A DNA stretch of 64,000 nucleotides from Nocardia alba NBRC 108234 (lineage in GTDB: Bacteria > Actinomycetota > Actinomycetes > Mycobacteriales > Mycobacteriaceae), in NCBI RefSeq assembly GCF_001612665.1, contig NZ_BDAX01000006.1, forward strand, positions 62,001-126,000, given 5' to 3'. A model generated the notes under the pieces. It worked only from the letters and a program-made list of their open reading frames with translations, was not told the DNA's origin and ran no database searches. Shown piece after piece: positions 47,080 through 57,416 of this stretch (positions within the stretch are counted from its first letter, which is position 1; every line of letters begins with the position of its first letter). A program made the translations under genes and the position numbers.

Positions 47080-48989
47080 GCGTCGGCCGCCGGACGCGCG
47101 TGGGCGGCACTGGAGCCCTCGGTGACCTCGCCGCCGGTCTCGGTGCTGTAGGCGGCATCGGCGCCCACCCCGACCGGTATCACCGGCACCCCGGTACTGG
47201 CGGCGATCACCGGTTCCACGAGATCGCCGAGCGAGCTGAAATCGGGCAGGCTGGGCAGCGAGGCGCGCGGGAAGGCCGAACCCACCCCGTCATCGACCGC
47301 TTCCTCGACCGGGAGCCCCGCCACCACGACCGGTTCCGCGGGCTCCTCGACCGTGAGACCGAGCTGTTCGGCGATGGATTGCAACTCGGGGTTGGCTTCG
47401 AGCAGCTGCGCGAACTCCGGCGATTCCGAGATCGCGGTGGCCAGATCGGGGAACTGGCCCAGCAGTGCGGTGAGCTGGGACAGGTCGGGCACAGCCCCGG
47501 ACAGGTCGGTCGAGGCGATCTGCTGCAGGGCCTGGGTCACGCTCGGCAGCGCCTGGGTGAGGGAGGAGATCACCCCGGAGATGGTCGACATCAGCGAGGA
47601 GATGGCATCCGAGCCGGAACTGCCGGTCGAGCTCTGTGTTCCCGCGATATTGCCCGCGCTGGTTCCTCCCGAGCCGGAGCCCGAGCCCGAGCCCGACCCG
47701 GTCCCCGAGGAACCGCCGGTGCCGCTCTGACCGGTGCCCTTGCCCTGATTGGCCAAGGCTTGCTGTGCCGCCATGAACTCGGCCGAGGGCTGGCCGCTGC
47801 CCTGCTGCTGGCTGCTCGCCTGCTGACCGGCGCTCGATTGCTGGCCACCCCCGGACTGCTGGCCACCCCCGGACTGCTGACCGCCACCGGACTGCTGGCC
47901 GCCACCGTTGTTGTTCTGACCACCGTTGTTGTTCTGACCGCCGTTGTCGTCCGTTTTCGGCGGCGGCCCGATCGTCCCCTTCGGCGCCGCGGGCAAGACC
48001 TCGGCCGGGAACATCTTCTGGGTCTGCTTGAGACCGTCGATGTAGTGCTTGCGATAGAGCTCCTGGACCTCACCCACATCGTCACCGCAGCCCTCATCGG
48101 GCGAGACCGGCATGCAGGAGTTGGTGGCGTACAACCAGTCCGCGGTGTACTGCAGGTTCGCCTTCATCAATTTGAACGACCCGGCGAGCCCGGAAACCGA
48201 CTGGGAGAACCCCTGCACCGCGGTCAGCGCGCTGTCACCGCCCTGGCTCTCCCATTTGGTGGAGGTGATCGTCTGCATCGCCTGACTCAGGTCGTAGGCG
48301 GCGCCCTCGAGCTGGCTGGCCATCAGACCCCAGATCGGCGCGTCCTCGGTGATCTCGGTCCAACCGATGCGGTAGCCGAGGTCGTAGAGATCACGCCAGC
48401 CCATGCTGGACGGTTCCCGGTACGGGATCTCGCCCTCGACCGGTTCGGGCTTGGCCGTCACGTCCTTGGGCACGCTGGCTTTGTCGATATCGTCGTTGTG
48501 CTGGACGATGATCTTGCCGTCGCGCATTTCGATGTCCTGGTTGGCGGGATTGTAGGTACCCGCGTTCTTCACCGCGCCCGACAAATCCTTTCGACCGGGA
48601 TTCGACGACACACCGCCGAGGTCGGTTTTCTTCTGTTTCAAGGTCGCCAGTTCCGAGGCCGAGAGTTCGTCGGTACCGGTGTATTTCTCACCCGCGTCCT
48701 TGAACATGTCGACCATGTCCTCCAGCGAGTCGACGAACTTGCCGAGAGTGTCCTTGCACTCGGTGGCCTCGGTGACGAATCGCGGCTGCAAGCGTTCCGG
48801 GGCGTAGACCTCGGCCCCGCCGAGCTTCGACATCGTGAAGACATTGAGCTGCCTGCTCTCGATCAGGTCGCGACAGCCCTTGATGATTTCGATGGCCGTG
48901 CTGCACGCCTTGGCGGCATCGAGCGCGGCGCCCGTTTCGACCTTGATCTTCGCCTTGCCCGCCAGCCCCTCGAAGGGAGAATCGCCCAC
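47076..48989 (-). CDS. EspB-like ESX-secreted protein (copy 2)
   Basis: 637 residues from a GTG at 48989 with GAGGAG eight bases upstream; the longer frame upstream runs into unrelated sequence. Residues about 1-320 are helical, with a WESQGGDSAL turn. A low-complexity region (NNNGG and GGGQQS repeats) follows, then helical segments with LSQLTALLGQFPDLA, and an Ala/Gly tail with VIPVGVGADAAYS. The plan matches the 583-residue protein at 20621-22372: helical domain, low-complexity linker, helical tail. A secreted ESX substrate by inference. Confidence 0.65.
   Translation of the reverse strand: MGDSPFEGLAGKAKIKVETGAALDAAKACSTAIEIIKGCRDLIESRQLNVFTMSKLGGAEVYAPERLQPRFVTEATECKDTLGKFVDSLEDMVDMFKDAGEKYTGTDELSASELATLKQKKTDLGGVSSNPGRKDLSGAVKNAGTYNPANQDIEMRDGKIIVQHNDDIDKASVPKDVTAKPEPVEGEIPYREPSSMGWRDLYDLGYRIGWTEITEDAPIWGLMASQLEGAAYDLSQAMQTITSTKWESQGGDSALTAVQGFSQSVSGLAGSFKLMKANLQYTADWLYATNSCMPVSPDEGCGDDVGEVQELYRKHYIDGLKQTQKMFPAEVLPAAPKGTIGPPPKTDDNGGQNNNGGQNNNGGGQQSGGGQQSGGGQQSGGGQQSSAGQQASSQQQGSGQPSAEFMAAQQALANQGKGTGQSGTGGSSGTGSGSGSGSGSGGTSAGNIAGTQSSTGSSGSDAISSLMSTISGVISSLTQALPSVTQALQQIASTDLSGAVPDLSQLTALLGQFPDLATAISESPEFAQLLEANPELQSIAEQLGLTVEEPAEPVVVAGLPVEEAVDDGVGSAFPRASLPSLPDFSSLGDLVEPVIAASTGVPVIPVGVGADAAYSTETGGEVTEGSSAAHARPAADA
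47788..47946 (-). repeat. Low-complexity coding repeats in EspB-like copy 2
   Basis: Repeats of about 18 bases encoding GGGQQS and 18-base repeats encoding GGQNNN. A flexible linker; likely variable in length between strains. Confidence 0.75.
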
Positions 48990-49244
48990 GCCAACCGCTC
49001 CTCGCAGCACCCCACCGACGACCCTCGCGCAGCCGGCTCGATCGCCTCGCAGTCTAGTGAGCGATGCGAAATATGCACAGCCACACGAAAACTCCGACCC
49101 GCGTGGAGATGAACTTCCGAGTTCCGCCGAGGATCGGGCAGCCGTCGCCGATCTGTGACAAACTCGAACAACCACCAGCGGCCGGTCACCGACCGTGCTC
49201 CAACGATTGATGAGGCCAGGATTGACGTCGCGACGGAACCGCTC

Positions 49245-50744
49245 ATGACCGACCTGAGCGACCTCGAACGTCGCGTCGCGGCCAATCGCGCCAATATCCG
49301 CAGCCAGACCGCTGACGACTATCTGCGGCTGGCCGGTTCCCTCACCGAGCTCGCCCAGGGCCTGCTCGCCACCCGCGACGACCCGTCGGGGCGCGATCGC
49401 ACCGCCGAGGCGCTCGAGCCCGCGCAGGAAGCGGTGGCGATCCGGCTGCACTGGCTGGTCGGCGGGTTCGTCTCCTACGAGTACGCGGGTGCGTTGCAGG
49501 ACGCGTTGCGGTTGTTCGAGCAGGCGACCCGGCTGGTCGGGCATCGACAGCTGGCGACCAACACCATTCGCAGTGCCTGTTCGGCATACCGACAGGTCGC
49601 GCAGGACTACCCGGATGTATCAGCCATGTGCGCCGACGGGTTGTCCAAGTGCGGCGTGTGGTTGATGCGGCTCGATCACGACGCGGCGGTGGCAGCCAGC
49701 GAGTCGGCGGTGCGCATTCGCGCGGCCATGTACGCGCGCGCTTCCGAACAACCGGGCAAGTACCTGGCGAGCCTGAGTACCCTGTTGCGAACCCTCATGG
49801 TGGGGCGCTCACGCAAGCAGGCCATCGCCAGCTACCGCACGTTGTATTCCGAGGTCACCACCACCGCCGCCACGGCGAAACTGCGCGAAACCCGGGTCGA
49901 GGAACTGGACCTCACGGTCAAGACCACCCAGGCGCTCGTGAAACTGGGCGCGCCGACGCTGGAACGCGCGGGACGGCTCACCCAGCAGCAGATCCTGTAC
50001 CAGTCGGGTGGCGACCTGGCCACGATCGACGAGATCAACTGGCGGCTGGCCCTCGTTGGCCTCAAGCCCCTGGCGGCCGGGGCGATGCCGGAGCCGCCGT
50101 CGCGACCGGTCGAGATCTCGGCGACCTACGGCGCCATCGCCGTCCGGTGCTCGGCGCCGGACGCGCTCGATCAGGTGCGCGCCGCGATCACCGCCGCCTA
50201 CGCCCAGCACGGCGCGGAACCTGTCGACGCGGGCCGGTTCGCCGGCGTGCACGACAAGCACTGGGGCGTCAAGGAACCGAAGACCAATCTCGAGACCGAA
50301 CTCGGCGCCGATGTGGTGCTCGTCGAGAAGTCCTCCGGTAGCTGGATCTCGGTGAAGAGCCTCAACTGGGAGATCGGCGCGCTCGGCAACCACCCACTCG
50401 CCGTTGCTCTTTCGATGAAATGGCCGGTCCTTACCGTCGCCACCATCGAGAAGATCTCCTACGAACTGTGCCTCTACGACAGCGGCGTCGCCACCCAGTA
50501 CGCCGCACTCGGCAGGCCCGCGGGTCAGGCGCCCCTCGACACCCCGCTGGCCCCACTGGATTTCGCGACCCTTGCCGACTATGGGGCCGACTACGCCTCA
50601 GAAACCCAGGTCAGAGCCGCCTTCGGCAATGCCGAGATGTTCGCCAAGGTCACCGAACTCCCCGGCGCGGGCATCCGCCAGTCCGCGGAGAAAGCCCCGC
50701 TCACCGACTACGGCCCGAACATCCTCTTCTTCGGAAAGAGCTGA
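49245..50744 (+). CDS. TPR-like protein of unknown function
   Basis: 499 residues from ATG at 49245. The frame is open from a GTG at 49155, but codons before 49245 have weaker third-position GC, so I favour the later start. Residues about 1-250 are α-helical in pairs (LERRVAANRANI, YRQVAQDYPDVSAMCADGLSKCG) suggesting TPR-like repeats. Residues about 290-499 are a separate α/β domain with VEISATYGAIAVRCSAPDALDQV and VVLVEKSSGSWISVKSLNWEIG. It is upstream of, and divergent from, the EspB-like/EspG operon, and may regulate or assist it; this is context only. Confidence 0.65.
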   Translation: MTDLSDLERRVAANRANIRSQTADDYLRLAGSLTELAQGLLATRDDPSGRDRTAEALEPAQEAVAIRLHWLVGGFVSYEYAGALQDALRLFEQATRLVGHRQLATNTIRSACSAYRQVAQDYPDVSAMCADGLSKCGVWLMRLDHDAAVAASESAVRIRAAMYARASEQPGKYLASLSTLLRTLMVGRSRKQAIASYRTLYSEVTTTAATAKLRETRVEELDLTVKTTQALVKLGAPTLERAGRLTQQQILYQSGGDLATIDEINWRLALVGLKPLAAGAMPEPPSRPVEISATYGAIAVRCSAPDALDQVRAAITAAYAQHGAEPVDAGRFAGVHDKHWGVKEPKTNLETELGADVVLVEKSSGSWISVKSLNWEIGALGNHPLAVALSMKWPVLTVATIEKISYELCLYDSGVATQYAALGRPAGQAPLDTPLAPLDFATLADYGADYASETQVRAAFGNAEMFAKVTELPGAGIRQSAEKAPLTDYGPNILFFGKS

Positions 50745-50757
50745 ATCCGCACAGCGA

Positions 50758-50793
50758 AAAGCCGCTGCCTCCCCATCGAGAGGCAGCGGCTTT
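50758..50793. terminator. Bidirectional terminator
   Basis: AAAGCCGCTGCCTC and GAGGCAGCGGCTTT form a 14-bp perfect stem with an 8-base loop between two convergent genes. A/T runs at both ends suit termination in both directions. Confidence 0.85.
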
Positions 50794-50798
50794 GCCGG

Positions 50799-51011
50799 TC
50801 AGGAGTCCCGTCGCGCGTCCCGTTTGATCCTGGCCGCGCTACCGAAACAGCCGGCTGCGGCGATCAGCAGTCCCGTGGTGACAGCACCGGTGAGACCGCT
50901 CGGCTCCACGCCGAACACCGAGAACAAGACAATGAACAGCCCGACGCCCCCCAGTGCCGCAATACCCCCCATGAATAGATTCTTACGTTGCTGCACTTGA
51001 TCTTCCGTCAT
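50799..51011 (-). CDS. Small two-helix membrane protein
   Basis: 70 residues from ATG at 51011. Helix 1 reads LFMGGIAALGGVGLFIVLFSVF, and helix 2 reads GAVTTGLLIAAAGCFGS. It ends with a basic tail (RIKRDARRDS). No family is recognised. Encoded between the convergent terminator and dtd; transcribed alone. Confidence 0.6.
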   Translation of the reverse strand: MTEDQVQQRKNLFMGGIAALGGVGLFIVLFSVFGVEPSGLTGAVTTGLLIAAAGCFGSAARIKRDARRDS

Positions 51012-51163
51012 GGAAATCAAACTATCCCACCTGGATAAACAACGTGAATTCCTGCACCACAAGGAATTACAATCGTCAATCCGAATATTTCACAGCGCCG
51101 AAAACAGATGATTCGGTCCCCCGCATTGCCGTCGAGCACGGCCACCCGGCATGATCGACAGCC

Positions 51164-51607
51164 ATGCGAGTACTGCTGCAGCGTGTGACCAGCGCCCAGG
51201 TGAGCGTCGACGATCAGGTGGTCGGCCGCATCGATCCGGCGGCGACCGGTGTCCCCCACGGCCTACTCGCCCTGGTCGGCGCTACCCACACCGACACCGC
51301 GGCCATCGCGAAAGCCTTGGCCGACAAGACGTATCGGTTGCGCATCCTCGACGGCGAACGCTCCGCCGCCGATCTGAACGCCCCCATCCTGGTGGTCAGC
51401 CAGTTCACCCTCTACGCCAACACCGCGAAGGGCAGGCGTCCGTCCTGGAACGCCGCCGCCCCCGGCGCACTCGCCGAACCGCTCGTGGACACCTTCGCCG
51501 AAACGCTGCGTGAACTGGGCGCCACCGTCGCCACCGGGAAGTTCGGCGCCCATATGCGGATCGAGCTCACCAATGACGGCCCGATCACCGTTCTGCTCGA
51601 GGGCTGA
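51164..51607 (+). CDS. dtd: D-aminoacyl-tRNA deacylase
   Basis: 147 residues, the standard length. The start [16 protein letters not shown], the [17 protein letters not shown] segment (chiral-selectivity and substrate loop) and the C-terminal [10 protein letters not shown] (Gly-Pro motif) are all present. The enzyme hydrolyses D-amino acids, and Gly mischarged to tRNA-Ala, from tRNA in the cytosol. Transcribed alone on the plus strand and convergent with map. Confidence 0.96.
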   Translation: MRVLLQRVTSAQVSVDDQVVGRIDPAATGVPHGLLALVGATHTDTAAIAKALADKTYRLRILDGERSAADLNAPILVVSQFTLYANTAKGRRPSWNAAAPGALAEPLVDTFAETLRELGATVATGKFGAHMRIELTNDGPITVLLEG

Positions 51608-51613
51608 CTACGG

Positions 51614-52411
51614 CTACTCCGGGCGCAGGGTGAGAATGCGCGGCCCGTCCTCGGTCACCGCGACGCTGTGCTCCCAGTGCGCGGCCCGCGAACCGTCGGT
51701 GGTGACCACAGTCCAGTCGTCGTCGAGAGTCTTGGTATCGGTGGTACCGAGCGTCAGCATCGGCTCGATCGCCAACACCGACCCGACCACCAGGCGCGGC
51801 CCCTTACCGGGCGCGCCCTCATTGGGCAGGAACGGATCCATGTGCATCTCGCGGCCGATGGCGTGGCCACCGTAACCGTCGACGATGCCGTACCGACGAC
51901 CGTGCGCCTGCTCGGCCGCGCGCGTGCCCAGCTCGATGGCATGCGAGACATCGGTCAGCCGATTGTCCGGCAGCATCGCCGCGATACCGGTCTCCATCGA
52001 CAGCCTGGTCGCCTCACTCAGCAACTGATCGGCCTCGATGATGGTGCCGATGCCGAACGTCCACGCCGAGTCGCCGTGCCAGCCATCGAGGATGGCGCCA
52101 CAGTCGATGGATACCAGATCGCCCTCGGCGAGAATGTCACTCGCCGAGGGGATCCCGTGGACCACGCGGTCGTTGACCGAAGAACAGATCGAGCCGGGGA
52201 ACCCGTGATAACCCTTGAACGACGGGATAGCGCCCGCGTCGCGGATCGTCGCCTCGGCGACCTCGTCGAGTTCCAGCGTCGAGACGCCGGGCTTGGCCGC
52301 CGCGCGAACGGCGACGAGCGTGGCACCGACGATCGCGCCCGCTGCCTGCATGGCATCGAGCTCGCCCGCCGAGCGGAACGGCACGACCTTCTTCTTACGG
52401 TTGAAGACCAT
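51614..52411 (-). CDS. map: Methionine aminopeptidase, type I
   Basis: 265 residues. The metal ligands of the family are visible: Asp in [16 protein letters not shown] (two Asp), His in [12 protein letters not shown], Glu in [11 protein letters not shown] and Glu in [14 protein letters not shown]. It removes the initiator Met from nascent proteins. Downstream of secY and adk in the same direction, the usual actinobacterial order; infA does not follow here because dtd on the other strand intervenes. No N-terminal SH3-like extension is present. Confidence 0.95.
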   Translation of the reverse strand: MVFNRKKKVVPFRSAGELDAMQAAGAIVGATLVAVRAAAKPGVSTLELDEVAEATIRDAGAIPSFKGYHGFPGSICSSVNDRVVHGIPSASDILAEGDLVSIDCGAILDGWHGDSAWTFGIGTIIEADQLLSEATRLSMETGIAAMLPDNRLTDVSHAIELGTRAAEQAHGRRYGIVDGYGGHAIGREMHMDPFLPNEGAPGKGPRLVVGSVLAIEPMLTLGTTDTKTLDDDWTVVTTDGSRAAHWEHSVAVTEDGPRILTLRPE

Positions 52412-52437
52412 CCGGCCTCAGTACTCCGATCCGCTGA

Positions 52438-52983
52438 TTACTGACCGAGCGCCGCGAGCGCCCGCGCGTTGACCTCATCGACCTCGCCGATGCCATCGAC
52501 GGTCACGACCAGACCGTCGTAGTGCTCGAGCAGCGGCTCGGTCTCCTCACGGTAGACCCGCAGCCGGTTGCGGATGACGTCCTCGGTGTCGTCGGCACGC
52601 CCACGGGCGAGCATGCGCTCGACCACGGTGTCCTCGGCGACCACGAAGCACAGGACGGCGTCGAGCACCGCACCGTTGTGCTCGAGGATCTTCTTCAGCG
52701 CATCGGCCTGGTCGACCGTGCGCGGGTAACCGTCGAGCACGAAACCGTTCGCGGCGTCGGGCTCGCCGACACGCGCCTCGACCATGCGATTGGTGACATC
52801 GCTGGGGACCAGGTCGCCCGCGTCCATGTACTTCTGTGCCTCGCGACCGAGCGCGGTCTGCTGGCTGATATTCGCGCGGAAGAGGTCTCCGGTGGAGATG
52901 TGCGGAACGCCCAGCTTCTCTGACAGCAGGACGGCCTGAGTACCTTTGCCGGCACCCGGCGGACCGAGCAGAACAACTCTCAC
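52438..52983 (-). CDS. adk: Adenylate kinase
   Basis: 181 residues, the short form with a reduced LID as in mycobacteria. The P-loop [11 protein letters not shown] (7-17) and [10 protein letters not shown] (about 85-94) are intact. It interconverts ATP, AMP and two ADP in the cytosol. The gene starts 4 bases inside the secY stop (GTGA), so translation is coupled; GTG is the initiator. Confidence 0.96.
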   Translation of the reverse strand: MRVVLLGPPGAGKGTQAVLLSEKLGVPHISTGDLFRANISQQTALGREAQKYMDAGDLVPSDVTNRMVEARVGEPDAANGFVLDGYPRTVDQADALKKILEHNGAVLDAVLCFVVAEDTVVERMLARGRADDTEDVIRNRLRVYREETEPLLEHYDGLVVTVDGIGEVDEVNARALAALGQ

Positions 52984-54302
52984 TTGAGGAACCCTTCGTA
53001 ATTTCGATTCATCAGCTGGCTCTCGATCTGCTTGACCGTGTCGAGACCCACGCTGACCATGATGAGCACCGCGGTACCGCCGAACGGCAGGTTGGCCGCT
53101 CCGCCATTGGCACCCATGTCCAGGAACAGGTTCGGGAGAACGGCGACCAAACCGAGGTAGATCGAGCCAGGCAGGGTGATGCGGCTCAGTACATAGTTGA
53201 GATAATCGGCGGTCGGCTTGCCCGGACGGTAACCGGGAATGAAGCCGCCGAATTTCTTCATCTCATCCGCGCGTTCCTCCGGGTTGAAGGTGATCGCGAC
53301 GTAGAAGTAGGTGAAGAACACGATCAGACCGAAGTAGATCGCGATGTAGACCGGGTTGCCCGGATTCACCAGGTATTTCTGGATGATCTCCTGCCACCAG
53401 CTCGGGTCCTGGGCCGTACTCGACCCGGTCAACTGAGCGATCAGGTTCGGGAGGTAGAGCAGTGACGACGCGAAGATGACCGGGATGACGCCGGCCTGGT
53501 TGACCTTCAACGGCAGGTACGTCGATGAACCGCCGTACATCTTGCGGCCGACCACACGCTTGGCGTACTGCACCGGGATCCGGCGCTGACCCTGCTCGAC
53601 GAAGATCACGGCCACCAGGATCACCAGGACAGCGGCACACACCGCGCCGAAGATCAGGCCACCGTCGGAGTCGAGGATGCGCTTGCCGTCCAGCGGCAGC
53701 CGGGCCGCGATACCGGCGAAGATGAGCAGCGACATGCCGTTGCCGACACCGCGCTCGGTGATCTGCTCGCCGAACCACATGACCAGCGAGGCGCCCGCGG
53801 TCATCACCAGCACGATGATGATCATGCCGAAGATGCTGGTATCGGCGAGGATCGGCTCGTTGCAGCCCTGCAGTAGCTGACCGCGCGAGGCGAGCGCGAC
53901 GAGACCGGTGGCCTGCAACACCGCCAAGGCGACGGACAGGTACCTGGTGTACTGCGTCATCTTGGTCTGGCCGGATTGGCCTTCCTTGCGCAGTTCCTCG
54001 AACCGCGGGATGACGACGGTCAGCAGCTGGATGATGATGCTCGCGGTGATGTACGGCATGATGCCGATCGCGAACACCGACAGCTGCAATAGCGCGCCAC
54101 CGGAGAAAAGGTTGATGAGCTGGTAGATACCGGCGGATTCACCGCCGGAGACCACCTTTACGCACTCTTGGACGTTTTGGTAGTCGACACCGGGGGACGG
54201 CAGCGCGGCACCCAACCGGTACAGCGCGATCAACCCCAGCGTGAAGAGAATCTTCCGCCGTAAGTCCGGAGTCCGGAAGGCCGATACGAAGGCGGAAAGC
54301 AC
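52980..54302 (-). CDS. secY: Protein translocase subunit SecY
   Basis: 440 residues with ten membrane helices. Starts [20 protein letters not shown]; helix 2 plug region [19 protein letters not shown] and [12 protein letters not shown] are typical. The C-terminal cytosolic loop has [19 protein letters not shown], where SecA and ribosomes contact. It is the channel of the general secretion pathway. It follows the ribosomal operon after a 164-base gap with a hairpin, so it is likely at least partly independently expressed. Confidence 0.97.
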   Translation of the reverse strand: MLSAFVSAFRTPDLRRKILFTLGLIALYRLGAALPSPGVDYQNVQECVKVVSGGESAGIYQLINLFSGGALLQLSVFAIGIMPYITASIIIQLLTVVIPRFEELRKEGQSGQTKMTQYTRYLSVALAVLQATGLVALASRGQLLQGCNEPILADTSIFGMIIIVLVMTAGASLVMWFGEQITERGVGNGMSLLIFAGIAARLPLDGKRILDSDGGLIFGAVCAAVLVILVAVIFVEQGQRRIPVQYAKRVVGRKMYGGSSTYLPLKVNQAGVIPVIFASSLLYLPNLIAQLTGSSTAQDPSWWQEIIQKYLVNPGNPVYIAIYFGLIVFFTYFYVAITFNPEERADEMKKFGGFIPGYRPGKPTADYLNYVLSRITLPGSIYLGLVAVLPNLFLDMGANGGAANLPFGGTAVLIMVSVGLDTVKQIESQLMNRNYEGFLK

Positions 54303-54466
54303 AAATCCTCCTGGCGAACGACATGGTCATGCCATGCGACTGAACCACTGGACAGCATGTGGAATCGTCAGCCGATGACGAGCTTGGCAGACAACACTTG
54401 GAACTCTAACAGTGACACCGGACGAGCTCTCGACTCGTCCGGTGTCAGCTGCTGACTACAGTACCG
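54303..54466. other. secY-rplO intergenic gap
   Basis: 164 bases with the hairpin at 54414-54446. It separates the ribosomal genes from secY-adk-map. A secY promoter should lie in 54303-54410 but I could not place it with confidence. Confidence 0.6.
54414..54446 (-). terminator. Probable terminator after rplO
   Basis: GACACCGGACGAG and CTCGTCCGGTGTC form a 13-bp perfect stem with a 7-base loop, 21 bases after the rplO stop. There is no U-run, as is common in actinobacteria, so it may only attenuate read-through to secY. Confidence 0.65.
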
Positions 54467-54910
54467 TCAGGCCAGTTCGGTGACAGTGCCACCGGCCGCG
54501 GTGATCTTCTCCTTGGCGGAGCCGGTCACCTTGTCGGCGGTCACCTGGATGGCGACACCGATCTCGCCGTCACCGAGTACCTTGACCAGCTCGTTCTTAC
54601 GAACGGCGCCGGCCTCGACGAGCTCGGCCTTACCGATGGTGCCGCCCTGCGGGAACAGCTCGGCGATGCGACCGACGTTGACGACCTGGTACTCGACCCG
54701 GAAGCGGTTGGTGAAGCCGCGAAGCTTCGGCAGCCGCATGTGCAGCGGCATCTGGCCACCCTCGAACGCCGCGGGGACGTTCTTGCGCGCCTTGGTGCCC
54801 TTGGTACCGCGACCGGCGGTCTTACCCTTGGAACCCTCACCGCGACCCACACGGGTCTTCTCGGTCTTGGAGCCGGGGGCGGGACGCAGGTGGTGCAATT
54901 TGATGGTCAT
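54467..54910 (-). CDS. rplO: 50S ribosomal protein L15
   Basis: 147 residues. [27 protein letters not shown] and [11 protein letters not shown] make the basic Gly-rich N-terminus of L15; the C-terminal half holds the globular domain [13 protein letters not shown]. Last gene of the rpsH half of the spc cluster, two bases after rpmD. Confidence 0.98.
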   Translation of the reverse strand: MTIKLHHLRPAPGSKTEKTRVGRGEGSKGKTAGRGTKGTKARKNVPAAFEGGQMPLHMRLPKLRGFTNRFRVEYQVVNVGRIAELFPQGGTIGKAELVEAGAVRKNELVKVLGDGEIGVAIQVTADKVTGSAKEKITAAGGTVTELA

Positions 54911-54912
54911 GT

Positions 54913-55092
54913 CTAGACCTCCTCAACTGTTACGAGGTGGCGCACGACGTTGATCAGACCGCGGTTCTGAGCGTTGTCCTCACGAACCACCGACTGGCGG
55001 ATCTTCCGCAGGCCGAGGGTCCGCAGGCTGTCGCGCTGGTTCGCCTTGGCACCGATCGTGCTCTTGATCTGGGTTACCTTGAGCTCAGCCAT
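54913..55092 (-). CDS. rpmD: 50S ribosomal protein L30
   Basis: 59 residues, beginning [27 protein letters not shown]. The L30 fold (βαβαβ) is short, as expected. The ATG at 55092 is 1 base from the rpsE stop, so the two are translationally linked. The longer upstream frame is a read-through of rpsE in another frame and is not used. Confidence 0.96.
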   Translation of the reverse strand: MAELKVTQIKSTIGAKANQRDSLRTLGLRKIRQSVVREDNAQNRGLINVVRHLVTVEEV

Positions 55093-55093
55093 G

Positions 55094-55753
55094 TCAGGCC
55101 CCCTGTCCCGCGCGAGCGCGGAGCATGCCGGCCGGAGCAACATCCTCGATCGGCAGACCGCGACGAGCGGCCACCTCTTCGGGGCGCTGCAGCAGCTTGA
55201 GCGCCGCGACAGTGGCGTGCACGACGTTGATGGCGTTGTCGCTACCGAGCGACTTCGACAGGATGTCGTGGATACCAGCGCATTCGAGCACGGCACGGCA
55301 CGCGCCACCGGCGATCACACCGGTACCCGGCGAGGCCGGACGCAGCATGACCACACCGGCCGCCGCCTCACCCTGAACCGGGTGGGTGATGGTCGAGCCG
55401 ATCATCGGGACGCGGAAGAAGCTCTTGCGAGCCTCCTCGACACCCTTCTGGATGGCCGCGGGAACTTCCTTGGCCTTGCCGTAGCCGACGCCGACCAGAC
55501 CGTTGCCGTCACCGACGATCACGAGGGCGGTGAAGCTGAAGCGACGACCACCCTTCACGACCTTGGAGACACGGTTGATCGCGACGACGCGCTCGAGCTG
55601 GTTCTTCTCGGCCGCGTTGTCCCGACGGTCGCCGCCACCGCGACGATCGCCACCGCCACGACGGTTGCCCTCGGGGCCTCCGGCGTTGCTGTTGGTGTTG
55701 TTGTTCTGTCCGGCGGGTCCGTTGCCGCCGTCACGCCGCTGACGTCCCGGCAT
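55094..55753 (-). CDS. rpsE: 30S ribosomal protein S5
   Basis: 219 residues. The core begins [34 protein letters not shown] (here ALVIVGDG) and includes [21 protein letters not shown]. The first about 50 residues are an extra Gly/Asn/Arg-rich tail ([21 protein letters not shown]), longer than in E. coli but usual in actinobacteria. Binds 16S rRNA near the mRNA entry. Confidence 0.97.
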   Translation of the reverse strand: MPGRQRRDGGNGPAGQNNNTNSNAGGPEGNRRGGGDRRGGGDRRDNAAEKNQLERVVAINRVSKVVKGGRRFSFTALVIVGDGNGLVGVGYGKAKEVPAAIQKGVEEARKSFFRVPMIGSTITHPVQGEAAAGVVMLRPASPGTGVIAGGACRAVLECAGIHDILSKSLGSDNAINVVHATVAALKLLQRPEEVAARRGLPIEDVAPAGMLRARAGQGA

Positions 55754-55784
55754 CAGACGTTCCTTCCGTTCGAAATAACAGTCA

Positions 55785-56192
55785 TCAGAACTTCAGCCCA
55801 CCTTCACGAGCGGCATCGGCCAGCGCCGCGATACGGCCGTGGTAGTCGTGACCACCACGGTCGAACACGACCGCCTCGATACCGGCAGCCTTGGCACGCT
55901 CGGCGATCAGCTGACCGACCTTGGCGCCCTTGGCGGACTTGTCGCCCTCGAGGGCGCGCACGTCGGCCTCGATCGAGGAGGCGGCGGCAATGGTCTTGCC
56001 CACCGAGTCGTCGATCAGCTGCGCGTGCAGGTGCCGCGAGGAGCGGTTGACCACCAGGCGCGGACGCTCGGTGGTGCCTTCGACCTTCTTACGAAGACGG
56101 AAGTGACGGCGGGTCTTCGACAGGCGACGCTTCGTGGAAGCGTCCTTGCCCAGCGGAATCCGCTTCGCCTTCTGGTTAGCAGTTTGCGCCAT
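55785..56192 (-). CDS. rplR: 50S ribosomal protein L18
   Basis: 135 residues. [28 protein letters not shown] is the 5S rRNA-binding core. The start [12 protein letters not shown] at 56192 avoids overlapping the rplF stop; a start two codons earlier (56198) would overlap it by four bases and is possible. Confidence 0.96.
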   Translation of the reverse strand: MAQTANQKAKRIPLGKDASTKRRLSKTRRHFRLRKKVEGTTERPRLVVNRSSRHLHAQLIDDSVGKTIAAASSIEADVRALEGDKSAKGAKVGQLIAERAKAAGIEAVVFDRGGHDYHGRIAALADAAREGGLKF

Positions 56193-56194
56193 GA

Positions 56195-56734
56195 TCACTT
56201 ACCCGTCTTTCCGACCTTGCGGCGAACGACCTCGCCGGCGTAGCGGATGCCCTTGCCCTTGTACGGGTCGGGCTTACGCAGTCCGTGGATGACAGCGGAG
56301 ATCTGACCGACCGCCTGCTTGTCGATTCCGGACACCGAGAACTTGGTGGGCGATTCCACCGCGAAGGTGATGCCTGCCGGGGCCTCGATCGGCACCGGGT
56401 GGCTGTAACCGAGGGCGAACTCGAGGTTCGAACCCTTGGCCTGAACGCGGTAACCGACGCCGAAGATTTCCATCTTCTTCTCGTAGCCCTTGGTGACACC
56501 CTCGACCATGTTGGCGATCAGGGTGCGGGAAAGGCCGTGCAGCGAACGGTTCGCGCGCTCGTCGTTGGGACGAGCGACCTCGAGCTCATTACCTTCACCC
56601 TTGGTGACGGTGATGGGCTCGGCCACGGTGTGCGAGAGGGTGCCCTTCGGCCCCTTGACCGTGACAACCTGGCCGTCGATGTTGACGTCGACGCCGGCCG
56701 GAATCTCGATGGGCTTCTTACCAATACGCGACAT
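56195..56734 (-). CDS. rplF: 50S ribosomal protein L6
   Basis: 179 residues. [20 protein letters not shown] at the start and [18 protein letters not shown] at the end are L6 signatures. Two similar domains bind 23S rRNA near the sarcin-ricin loop. 15 bases after rpsH. Confidence 0.98.
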   Translation of the reverse strand: MSRIGKKPIEIPAGVDVNIDGQVVTVKGPKGTLSHTVAEPITVTKGEGNELEVARPNDERANRSLHGLSRTLIANMVEGVTKGYEKKMEIFGVGYRVQAKGSNLEFALGYSHPVPIEAPAGITFAVESPTKFSVSGIDKQAVGQISAVIHGLRKPDPYKGKGIRYAGEVVRRKVGKTGK

Positions 56735-56749
56735 TTGTCCTGACCTCCC

Positions 56750-57148
56750 TTACCAGACGTAGGCGAGGACTTCGCCCCCGACGCCCTGCTTGGCCGCCTG
56801 ACGGTCGGTGAGCAGACCGGTCGACGTGGAAATGATCGCCACGCCGAGGCCGCCGAGGACCTTGGGCAGGTTGGTGGACTTCGCGTACACACGCAGACCC
56901 GGCTTCGAGACGCGACGCAGGCCCTGCAGGCTGCGCTCACGGCTGGGGCCGTACTTCAGATCGACGACGATGGCCTTGCCAACGGTCGCGTCTTCGGTGC
57001 GGTAATCGGCGATGTAGCCCTCACGCTTGAGGATCTCGGCGATGTTCACCTTGATCTTCGAGTGGGGCGCCTTCACCTGATCGTGGTACGCCGAGTTGGC
57101 GTTGCGCAGACGTGTCAAGAAGTCTGCGATCGGATCAGTCATGGTCAT
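56750..57148 (-). CDS. rpsH: 30S ribosomal protein S8
   Basis: 132 residues. [20 protein letters not shown] and GGEVLAYVW at the C-terminus are diagnostic. S8 organises the central domain of 16S rRNA. It is the first gene of its half-operon here; upstream lies a promoter shared in sequence with rplN, not rpsN as in most bacteria. Confidence 0.98.
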   Translation of the reverse strand: MTMTDPIADFLTRLRNANSAYHDQVKAPHSKIKVNIAEILKREGYIADYRTEDATVGKAIVVDLKYGPSRERSLQGLRRVSKPGLRVYAKSTNLPKVLGGLGVAIISTSTGLLTDRQAAKQGVGGEVLAYVW

Positions 57149-57340
57149 GGTTAGACCTCGACACCTTTCTCGCTGCGGTTCCCATGCAACATCTCCCGCA
57201 CTCTCACGCGGTCGATCGTGGGCCTACAACAATTCGGCTGGTCCGGTCGGCACTTACCGACCGGATGAGTTCTCTTACGAGCTCTCGGCACCTGGCACGG
57301 TCCCACTCGCGCGCAAGCGCGCAGCGGACACAGATCTGCC

Positions 57341-57384
57341 CAGGCAACCGCTCTAGTGTAGGCAATGCCCGTGGTCAGGACCAA
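57341..57384 (-). promoter_or_regulatory. Promoter of the rpsH half-operon
   Basis: On the minus strand TTGGTC (57379-57384), 18 bases, TACACT (57355-57360). The block 57341-57362 is nearly identical (21 of 22) to 63269-63290 upstream of rplN. About 190 bases of leader then precede rpsH. Confidence 0.7.
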
Positions 57385-57416
57385 ACCAGGGTGCCGACAG
57401 ACCAGGGCGATCTCCG

